From Numida meleagris (Eukaryota > Chordata > Aves > Galliformes > Numididae): 64,000 bases of DNA. Below, piece after piece: positions 25,101-37,100 of the stretch; positions within the stretch are counted from its first letter, which is position 1, and each line of letters starts with the position of its first letter. The stretch covers positions 19,887,965-19,951,964 of the forward strand of contig NC_034438.1 in the NCBI RefSeq assembly GCF_002078875.1, written 5' to 3'. The notes under the pieces were generated by a model that saw only the letters and a program-made list of their open reading frames with translations, ran no database searches and had not been told where the DNA came from. The position numbers were made by a program, and so were the translations under genes.

Positions 25101-28100
25101 ACACTAGGAAATGTTCACACTAGGAAACAGGAATGTTTTGTCTGCATGTGGTTCATATGTCTGTTTAAATCATTAAGAATAGAGAATTCAGAAGTCTTAG
25201 TAGTGCCTGCCCACATCAAGCAAAATAGTCTGTAGACTTCCACTTAGTCACAATCCATTATTAGATTCTCATTTGTAAAGTTCATTATCAAGTTTATAGT
25301 CAGCCATAGGATTCCCCTGGAAATCTTGTCTTAGATATGTCATTATCATTTTAGGAGCTCCATAGCACTGCACAGCATCTAGAGGAGAAAAAAGAATTCA
25401 TTTACATTGCTCATAGCACGTGTAAAGTAAACTCAGTTTCTCCCCTTCAACCTCTTCCCGTCGCTAATGAAATAAGAATAAATAAGTAATTAATCTATGT
25501 CGAATGACACCAGTAAAAATATGAAATGAAGCTCCTCCCTTTTTCTGTTTTTGCTGTTTCGTCCTGGCAAAAGAGAAAACCTTTTCCACTTTTCTCCTGC
25601 TTCCTGTTAATGTCTAGAAGACAAAAGTATGTTTGCAAATAGGTATATTTGCCAATAAGAATTTCTCCACCCTTTCTGATAGACCAAGAAAAATGTATAG
25701 GAGACAGGAAGACCATTTAATAAGTACTACTAGCAATTTGTTATCGTCTATGCTATTTAACTGAAATCCGCAATACTGAATTTTTGCAGGAAACACTGAG
25801 TAAAAATTTTGGATGGATAGCTTGGAAATGGCAGACAGAACTTTCTTTTATCTCACAGAATATGCAAACTTTGAAATGAAAGACATTCATGCTCAAGCTA
25901 CCATAAATAGGCTTGGTGCATTTTTTTTTTAATTAGAGACTAGATGATTTTTTTTTCTTTTTTAAGAAGGTAACATAAAAGATCCTTTTTCTGATGACAA
26001 AAATAAGATGTTAACTTCATCTTTGGAACTGGATCCTGGACTGGTTTAAATCCCAACTAACTACTTCGTAGAAGCTGTAAACCTCTAATTCTGGGCCTAT
26101 CTCTTGATAATTCTTGATGTATATACCAAACTAGGTTTTGTCCTGGTAACTTAATGAACCATACGGTAGTTAGAAAATCAGTTATAACTTCATGCTGTTC
26201 CTTGTTGTGTTGCTGATCTTGATTAGATGCAATTGAAAGGTGGAACTGCTTAAATGCTGCCTTCATCCCAAGCTGAGATTTTTTGTGTGAGCGGTATTAA
26301 CTGTTCAGTTCTGCAATGAAAGTTCTTCAAAATACATTGTCCCTTTCTTTTCTGAAGCCACTATTAAGAACTTTCCAGCACATTTCTTAAAACAACCAGT
26401 CTAATTTTAGACTTCTAAAAATAGATTTCCTTGATTTCCAAGGCCCTTTCCTTATCTTCCAATGGAATGATACCTGATGTCTCATTGTACTGCCACTGAA
26501 CTTCAGCCCAAGTTTTTTTTGGTTGTGGGTTTTTTTTTTTTTTCCCAAATCACAGTAAACATATGCTGCCTTTATTTTCCCCCCAGCATATGTCTTGTGT
26601 TCTAAAAATAGTTCTATTGTTTAATGATTCCGTGCTTGATAAACGTTTCAGGGAGTCTCTGGTAGGAAGAAACTTTGCCTCCTTTCAAGAGAAAAAGGAG
26701 AGGAAAGGAAAAAAAGATGGTATTATCTTCACTGAAAACTGCAGGTAGCTGTTACTTTATTTTGAAAGGCTTTCTGTATTCTGTGGCATTGTTTTCCTCA
26801 GAAGAATTATTGACTGTCAGCATTTTATTGACACTTCTATTATTCACTGCAAAAAGAATTAAAATAACATCTCTAATTTATGCTATAAGGTAAAAATAAC
26901 ATTTCCAAGTGAAGAAAACTCTTGATTTCTCAGTATGTTTTGCAGCTAACTATCATTATCTGTATTATGACTTTTTAGCCACCATCTTCAGTTTCTTCTA
27001 AATATGTCACAGTTCACTGGAGTCACGAGTTAACTGAAAAGGACCTCCCTCCCTGTGTGCTTGAGCTATCAGTCTGCAAGCCTGGCAAGGAGGGGAAAAA
27101 AAAATTAATAAGCACTATGCTTACCTTCTTATATTTTGGTTAATTAACGTAACCCGCCTGAATAGATAGGCCCATATCTGGCCCTTGCAGCAGATGAAAA
27201 GGCTGTGCCTACATTGGGTTAAACATTCTTCTCTCTTCTCTCCAATTAAAATTATGCAGTTCCTGTGGCAATTAGGCGTTCTTCATGCAGCTTGAAAGGA
27301 TCAAATTTAGCTACCAGGTAGCTGATAGCAACTATACTATTAATTAAAATGGTGCATACTTACAAAGCATAGCATTCTCCTCTGAGATGCAGTGTTCTTG
27401 GTTGAATTCCCCAGGTCCTCGTTTGAAATGAATGTGAGAACAGCTGTTTCCTTTCTCACAGTGGAAAATACTAACCACACTAATGGGGATTTTCCTAGAT
27501 GTATGTTGTTAAACAAAAAAAAGCTTTAATGAAGGTGTGCTTCATAGGAATCTAATTCAACTGAAGAAATCCCTTAACTCTGAGGGCTTATTCTGCAGTC
27601 TGCTAAATAGGCAGTGCTCATTTTCTGTAGGTTGTTTGCTTTCTGCTTTGGATGAGGTAGTGAAGCTGTTTGGCAAGGGAGAAAGTCTTTTTTGAAATGT
27701 AAGTGGCAACAATAAGAGGCCAGACTGAAGGAAAATTCCTTCAGTTTTCATCACAGAGAGTGCTGGAGTTTGAGCTTTCATCATTCAAATACAATTCTAT
27801 TCGTGGCCATTGACTGTAGCTGAATAAAATTTAAGAAAACTGTTCATTTGAAAACAAAATGTTCATGAGCAGAATCATAATCTTAATAATACAAATTTAG
27901 AAGAAATATTTTATATGCTTAATATTCTAACTTGATAGGCTTTTTTTTTCCCAAAGCATCTATTGCAGTACAGTCTGTTATGTATTTAAGACTTTGTATG
28001 ACTGCAGCAGCCATCTCCGGGAAAAATGAACCCTGAAATTCCAAAATAGTGCTAATTGAACTCATCAGTCAATAGCAGTGACCCATGAAAGAGTTGTCAT

Positions 28101-31100
28101 TTACCATCACTGATCAGACTTTTCCATTTCTTTGCCAGTAGCTGAAACTGTTCACCTGCAAAGTGCCTTCACCCTTCTGTAGCTCACAGGGTACGAGTCT
28201 GTGCACTGATAGCCAAACCCAGAATATCAGGGAATTCAGCAGAACTGACAGCAGTCAGAGCAACTTTCCCTTAACTAGAAGCTGCTGATGTGTGCTTTTT
28301 TATCCAGTCTGGGAGGTCGTGGTTCTTTGCCCTTCTCACACTAGAGGCACATGAATTCGCACGGCAGGGATGTGTGTCTAAATGATGTAGGAGATTAGTG
28401 TCATTCAGGGTGCTTAGAGTATCCAACCTGTCTTCAGCTTGTGTTGGAGAAAGGAAGGTGCTCATTAAAGAGATGCTTGTAAGGTTGAACAGAGAAAGCA
28501 AGAAGGAATGTACTGGCTTTACATGCTGTTCTTTTTAATCAGGTTTTGTATCAAATAGTGATGGTAGAAAATATGCCAATGTGTTAGAAGCAGAAGCAAG
28601 TACTCTGACCTTTCTAAATTTTCAACAATGACACATAACAATTCATTCTGTTAAAAATGCATCTGTTGTCTTTTTGATAACGTTAGGTCCCTTATTTAAT
28701 TAAAAGAAAGCTGGAATTAGCTGCTTGATAACATGCTCAGCTAAGTGGTGAGCAATGAAAGCACTGCTTGGTAAATGTGCCTTACAGCTATTGAACAAAT
28801 TTCCTATTCAGTTACTTTAGCTAAGACACTTTCCTGTTCTTTTCCAGTGTTATCCAAGATAAATTTTGTGGTATCATCCACGTTACATTGGAAGGTCTTT
28901 ATGATGTTATGACCGAAGATCCTGAAACAGGAACTTACAAAGAGTAAGTAAAATATGATTTGGGAGTTTTACAATAGTAAGGGTTTTAATATACAGCGTT
29001 TTGACAGGAAGACTCCAAAGGTGGTTGAGACCTGTGTAGAAGAGTCTGTTCTTGTGATTGTTGATGTTTTAGCAAGATTGGAAATGTCTGATCCTAAGAA
29101 GAATCCTTTAGGAGGCTGGGGGCAACATAAAATGGAAATTAATTTTATATTTCATATATTTATATTTTATGTATTTATAATTCTATATCATTCAAAAATA
29201 TATTAAATGATGGCTTAAAATATGAATATTCTTAGCATTGCTTTTTGTTCACCTGAGACCAGAGTTTCTTTGAATGTGACATCTAGAGTTTAACTGAGAT
29301 CTTTCCCTGTATGTGTCACATACATTGACTGTACCCAGCATACCCAGCTCTCTGTGGTGTGGAGGCACTTAGAAATCTATTTCTCAGGCACAGTTTTTGC
29401 CATTCAGTTGTTCCACCTAACATACCAGCCACTACAAAGCATATCTGAAAAGGCAGTTTTCTGAACTGGGAGAAAGGCTTGTTTATGGTGGGAAGACCCT
29501 GGGATGCTCAGAATGCACTGCCGCCAGCACTGTGCTCATTCGTCCTCTACTTTTTAGTGGTATTATAGAAAATCTGGAGAAGTCAAAAACACTGAATAAG
29601 GAGTTCTTAGGACAGAGATTTTGATGCTGTTTTTTTCTCTAAGATTACATAGTTTTAGAATGAAGAACAGTAAGGCAAAAATAACAACAATAAATGCTCT
29701 GCGGGACATCCTTACCCACATAATATATTCTGATAACAGTATTTACTGTGTGCTAAAAATCAAACACTTTCTAATTTTCAGATAATTCCCTGGTGACAGA
29801 ATAGTCTGTACCAGAAAGAACGGGTTTAATGATTAAGGGGATAATTTCTGGCCCTGAAGCCTGCTGATACAGTCCTCATGCATGCTTTAATTTCTCCTCC
29901 CCTTAAAACAGATGGGTTGCACACAAGTGTCTGAACGGTCCACACACACTAAACATAAACTGTGCTCATGAATTTCTTGCAGAATGCTGGCTGACCAATG
30001 CTGGGCATTTTTCCCCTTTTATCAGTATAGAAGATCTAACTGCAAAATCTGAGAATATGCTTTGATGCTGTGTTTTAATATACTATTAGAGTCAATGCTG
30101 TAAAATCCCTTCTGTTTCTGAAAGTGTTACTTTCTAACAATGTCGGAAAGTAACAAAACTTCATCATAGGTAATTTTGTATTTTAAGGTTGAAGTAGAAC
30201 TTCTTATTATACATTCCAAACTCTGGACATTGTTTTTTTATTAGAAGATGCAGGTGCACTGAACCAAGGACATTTATGTGGACAGATGCCACATGAGCTG
30301 TTCAAAAGATTTTGACATTCGTAAAAAAAATTTCAAAGTATTCCGAAAGTAAATAAAGCACTCATCTGGACTGATGTGTGCTGTTGTGTCTCTCCACATA
30401 TTTAAGCTTGGACAGGGACAGAAAAGGATTTGATTGTGCAGACCACTACTTTAGGAGGCAGGCTAAAAGAATATGCATGTTTAGTACAGGAAAATCAAGG
30501 CTGAGGAAATATAGAACAGCAGTCTATGAAGGATGAAATGAGGGTCAGCTTGCACAAGGAAAACTGTACAAGTGAAATGATAGCATCAGCTTGAGTGTAA
30601 GCTGACCCCAAACACATTTACACTAGAAACTTAAAGAAGTTGCTGTAGTTGCTGCAGTGAGGTTCTGGAAAAGCCTCTCCAAATACAGAGGCAAAGATCT
30701 CACCGGTTTACAGATGGGATTTTGATCAGGGTCTGAAAATGATTATAGTACCCTGACTTAAACTCAGATGGGTTTTATAGAATTTGTAATTGGCATTATA
30801 ATGATAATTAGAAGAAAGCTTTGTAGACCTCAGGTTTTCTGGAAGAGGGAGCATTCTGTTGTTTTAATATTGTCTCAACAATACCAAATAAAAATGCATT
30901 TTTCTTAAGTTTGTGATCTTGCACTGTTAAATTTTACTACCTCCTTATTTAGTTCTTGCAGTTACTCTTTGTGGTAAGTTTTTTCAGACCACAGGTTTAA
31001 TACAATTTTGTATAATTTGACATTTGACATTTTTATCTCTGTTTTTCTTTTTAATATGCTGAGTTGCAGGACCCCATGCTGTTTATAGGAGAGTGGACAC

Positions 31101-34100
31101 AAGAGATTTGCTGTATTTTTTTAATAGCTAACTCCTTTGCTTCTGTGTTAGCGTTCGACTATTCTGCTATGTTGTTTAGAAAGTGTTTCATACAGCTCTA
31201 AGCACACGTTAATAGAGAACTGAATATATAATCAGTGGAAGTCTTTACATTTTCATAAAATTCCAATTTTTTTTCTTTTTTTTTCATTTCATTCTAGTAA
31301 CAGTTATCCCTTAAAGCAAATAATTTGAATATAGCTGCAGGAACATTTCCCATGCTAGTAGAATAGATAGCACAGGAGTGTGGGCCAAGAAGAATTAACA
31401 ATATATATATCTGTAAATGTGGATTATTTGTTCTTCCTGTCAAGAAACATACCTAATACATGGTTGCAAGTTACTGCCACTTGAATGGTTTTACATCAGT
31501 TTTTAAAGTAATAGAATATTGGTGGGAAGGTTCAACCTCTGCTACAGAAGCCATGGGCTGAAGTAATAAAAGTAGGAGGCATTACTTTTGAAGCAACCCT
31601 TGTATTTACAGACTTTCTATACCCGAGACTTGCAGTTGTTGAAAAATTTCTGAATTGATATGCCCAGACAACAATGGCAAGTCTTTTTTTAATTCTCATT
31701 TTATTATTGGAATATAAAATATGTAGTATATTGCAAAACACTTGTACTTAAGGGTATTTATTTGTTTGGAAAATTGTTGCATTTCTGAAGATAGGCTAAA
31801 ATAATGTATATGATATTTAACATTATGTAACTACTTTTCTTCGTTCTCCAGTGTGCAATCTCTTGCCCCATTACTTGAATAAGAAAGCAAAATTCTTCCC
31901 ATTAACATTTTAATGTACACAATATTAAAAAATGTTGCCTGGAATATGAAACTTGTTCACTCTCCTATACTAAGGAAATAGAAATTCTATTTAATGGAGG
32001 GAGTGAGACTTTAGAAATGATCATCACTGTTCTGCCAGCGCATCTTGCTTTTCTTTGAAATACAGATGTCTCAATTAACTTGCAAAAAAAATGAATTTCA
32101 CTTAGACTCACTAAACATATGTGTTCTCTTCCTGTGGTCTGTATCAGATGCAGGGAAAAAAACATGTTTATTTTTGCATCTCTCTGGAAAACTGAAAACT
32201 AATATTTTTCTGTGATAGTGAAGATATCCTCTTAGGAAATCATTGTGTTCTGTGGTAAAAAGAAAGATTATTTGCAGGTTTATTCAGTTGGACAGTGGTT
32301 TTTGAAAGTAATCCTGAAGCCCTTTTTCTTGTACTGGTACAAACTAAAATATCAGACTGAGATTATTAGGTCAAAACTTCTAATGTTCAAACAACATTAC
32401 AAACATTCACAAACGACAACCTGATTTCTGCAAATGTATTTGGAAGTCTGATGACTGCTGCATTTTTTGGTACATGGCGTCGCTGGAGAGCCTTTTCAGC
32501 CTGCACCGGTCCATAAGGAAATATATTTTAATTTACCCTTGTCATCATTTCAGGATAGCTATTTTCCCATGGGATGTAATTTCTATTTTCAATTAAGAGC
32601 AAAATATATGTAATTGATTGCATCCTGTGTTTTTAATAATGTTTTAAAGTAACTTTTAATGACAGTGTGTACTGAAGCTATTTTTATTCCCATTCTTAGC
32701 TGCCTGTTGCTGTCTCATTTTGAAGAGCCCAAAGTTACAGAAGATGAGGAACCTCCCACAGAACAAGACAAAAGGAAAAAATTGGTAAGCTTTGGGTGTT
32801 ACTCAGTTATGGAACTAATAAGGTAATTCACTCATCCTAGACAAAATTCTTTTCCTTTAGGCTTGGTTCATTTATTGTTTTTGAACTCATCTCTTGAATC
32901 AAAAGAAAGAAAAAGCTCTGATGACAAACTTTGCAGCTATAACATTTATGCTTCTGCATTCCTGCCAAAGTAAACAATCTCATCACAGAATCTGAACATT
33001 GCAAAAAGGGTTTTTTGAAAAATGCAGGAAAATAAATCTCATCAAAATGTCATGGCTGGTGAAGTTTCCCAAATTTAAAACAAGCTCTTATTATACTGAA
33101 TTGTGTGTTTTGCTTGGAGAGCTATATGCCTGCATAAAACCTTTTTCTATCATAGAGAGCTCTCTGTGGACCTTTCCACAGATTGCACATCTGACCCAGT
33201 CTATGGACGTTTCACAGCTGAAGCAATTTTATAAGAGTTCAGCGAAACTGGTTCATCACTTGCACAGAAAGCTGCAGTGCACAAGGGCTGTAGAATAAAC
33301 TAGTCTGAACTACAGTGGTGTTGGGTAATTGCAAAATGTTGAATTGGTTGATAGAGTAGGTTTGTGTAGCCCTGTTGTGCACCGTTGCTCTTACTGACCT
33401 ACCTTGTTTTGTTAAGCTGTTTTTTGCCTTTCATTTGTTTTTCTTGGCTTTTAAATAGTAATCAATAAACAGATCCTTTTGTAACTAATTGCAGAAAATC
33501 TTGCATACGCTTCAGCTAATAGTGATGCCTTAAAGGAAACTCCTGGTGTCTTGCAATGCCTTATTTAAAGAAAATGTATTATATATTACCACAATTCAAT
33601 CACTCTTAGCATGTCCGGACTTGATTAAATTTGGTGTTCTTCCACCTTACAGGTTAAGTGAATCTGTGTGCTTGTTTCAAAATGATGGTATTCATTCTTA
33701 GTGATTTTGAAGTTTCATGAGATACATATCCATCTTATTTAGATAGATACCTACTTTGCTACAGATATCCTATCTCTACAGGTATATAGGATATAGGTGT
33801 CATATGTCACATGTCGAAATAATATACATGGATAGAGGTATGTTTATTGAGAGATCTCTAGGATCGCTTTATTGATATCTACAAATATAGATTTAAATAG
33901 ATGTGTATGCATTGAATTTGGTAATCAGATTTTAGAGAAATGAATTTAAATTTACATTCCTTTTGTGTTCTTAGTGTTCTTTGAAAATACTGAAACTAAG
34001 TATATTCTTTTGGCTAACACTTTCAACATTTCTTTTTAAATTTTACATTTACAGGTAGGATTTAGTAGTTTGGGTATGTATTTAGTAGTTTTGACATGGT

Positions 34101-37100
34101 AGCTCTAATGTGGGCTACTGTGAATACAGGTATATAGGAAGAATGAAGAGCTTGTTATTCTGTGGCCAGTATCATTCTTCCATCCTAAATGATACAATGC
34201 AGCAGCATCGTGTCCTAGTGAAGATGATGTTCTGGGATCACATTTAATATGAAGTCATTGGCCATGTGGGTAATTGTTTTTGTCTGTGATTAGAGAGAAG
34301 TGGCTGTGCTTTGGCAGTGAGGGTCTGGAACCTGTAATGACATGAGTCATGTTATATTTTACAAATGAGATGCATTTTCTTGAGCATTGCCACTTACATG
34401 CAACTTCAACATGCTGTCAGCCTTTGTTCCTTGAAAGTTTTACATAGAACATGCTATCATACATGAAAATAAGTGCAGAGGAAGCTGCACTAATCTCAAA
34501 ATCTAGACATATCTGTGTCCATGTTTTCTAGGTTCCTAAGCATTAGAAAATCCTTTCTCCTTTCAAGCCTCTGTTGTAAGAGGCTCGTCTTACTTATCTC
34601 ATTACCATACGTAGCTGATCATTCCTTATATATTTCAGACTTGACCTCTGTTGTTTATTCAGCTACTGTAAGTGTTTAGTCTGTTCTTACTCTGTTCTCT
34701 GCAATTTCTCACAGTTATTAAAGAAAGGAAGGTCTAACTGGTATGATAATCTGCTGGAAATTCATTCTGAGTCCCAGATGATATGACTTGGTATAATTTT
34801 TTTTCTGGATAACTGCATTTGTGAAAACTTCTGCTTATTTCAGATTGACTTGGTTTCAGCAGCACAAATGATACAGATCATTTGGATAGGTTATTGTTTG
34901 GCACCAGACTTTAAAAGCACAACTAGGATTTGATTTGAAAAACTGAATTAAAAATAAAATACCCAAGACCATTTCCATCCACCTGCACTGGAATCTTCTT
35001 CCTCTCTGTATCAGCGCCAGGATGCACAATTTGTGTGACATTTAGGACAACCATCAGTAGCAAATACCTCTGGTGAAACAAAGTGGGAACAAATAGTTGA
35101 GGTGAAAAGAGGAAGACCAGAAACCACCTAAAGAGAATCTGCAAATGATTTAAGAAGGCTTTCTGTCTTCTGTCCTGTTTTACTTTGGCAAGATGTTTAT
35201 ACCCTCTTACATGTTCTAATGCTGAATCAGGAGCTTGTATAGCAGGGTTCAAAAGTTCAAACCTCATAAGACAATATTGAAAAGATAAATGGGATTATCT
35301 CTTTCAAAATAATAAGATTTGCAAGGCCATAAAGGTGAGGAAAAACTGTCGTGGTCCATGTGAAGTTTCACTTCTTGATGTTTTCACAGGGTATAGATAC
35401 TTTTCTTTGATCTATCTCTTTATCCTGTCATTGCTACCTCTCTTCACTGTTTTGCACAGCTAATAATTACTAAAGGTAGTTTTAGTGCTTTAGAAGTTTA
35501 TGATAATTTTATGTAATCTACGTTTACCAAATAGTAGTGCAGTTTATTCTACTAGTGAATATATTGAGGAAAAATGTGACTAGATGGAGAGTGATTCATG
35601 ACCTTGCATTGCATATTGTGTATAGACAAAAGGTGTTTTTTATGTGCCCTTAAATATATGTTTTCATGAGCTCCAGTATCACTGGATCACAGATCACTTA
35701 TTTATTTTACCCTAGTGTAGAAAGAAACTGGTTAATTCAAGAATTGGTGTTCTGAGGAAAGTAAATAGATGAGTGATACTGCAGTAAATGAAATGAGCAA
35801 GTTTTATGTGGTAAAACTGCAGAACATTTACTGCAGTGTGTGGGGTATAGTTTTTTTTCCTATACATTTAGACCTGTGACTAATTTGTAGATTAATCCAA
35901 GGCCCACTGAAATTTGTGAAAAACTCATAGCATTAGTAGGAATCTATGACACATCTTTATATTGTCTGTATGCACTTTATATTCTTAGATCATTTCTAGA
36001 AGTAAAGGAAGAGTCACTTTCTAACGCTAAAACGATTGTATCCTACCTTTGAAATATAAAATAACTAAGTAGTATCAAATGGTAAGGGATCAAAGGCTAA
36101 GAAGACAGTATTATTAGGAATACAGAGGGAAGGATGAGATTTACAATATGAAAGTTGACCATAATAAAAAAAAGTATTTACTTTTGTGATAGTTACCAGG
36201 TTTTGAGGTGTTTTACTCTGTTTTTATTTTTGTAATAAACCACTAATAGGCAAACATAGTTATTTACAGTACAATAAGTGTTATGTTTTTGTGGTTGTTT
36301 CAGTCAGCATTTTCACCAGTTTTGGCTGTGGCATTATTTAGTAAATAAGTAAGTCTTGGAAGTTTAATGTCTTCCGCTCCCTTTTAAACTTCAAGTATTC
36401 ATTTCTTCCTATCATGCCAAAACAGAAAGAATTCTCTTCATGTTCGGTTGTAGTTTTTTTAATCTCAAAGTGTGCAACATTGTGGCATGTATGAATTATT
36501 TATGAAAGCACAATATAATATTTTTCTTCAAGGCTTTTGTTGCAGAATTAATCCATTAATGTTAAAAAAAAATGACACATCTCATTTGGTGAGAGTGACC
36601 TATGATTGCTGGTGTTAGAGAAAAATGAAAATTCAGTCTCAGGCTGTAGACATCTATGCTCTTACTGATGGCTCATCTGTGTTCAACTGTGTTTGTCAGG
36701 CCAGGTAGCTTATTAAATAAGGAGTACTTTCTATATTGCATTCCCATTTGATATAAACTCTATGTGATGCTAATTGTATCCCATAGCTCCTAGTAAGAGA
36801 AGAATTAAATGCCTTATTTCCTATTTTGATTCAACTTAGCAAGGAAATTTGATTGAAAAAATGTACATTACTGAAATGTAATGGGTTCCAATATATCCTT
36901 TTATGTAGCAAAAATCCTCTGTGCTTTTCACTCTGAGATTTTATGTGGTCGTTGCTAAGATAGTGTTGTAACTTGTTATGACTTGTGCTGTAAATGTCAT
37001 GAAAAAAGACTGAAAAGGAATAAAGTGTAGTTGTGCAAGTTGCACGTGCCCCATTTCTTTGGCAATTGCAGTATAGCAGAGAATCTGAGCTCAGAAAGTT

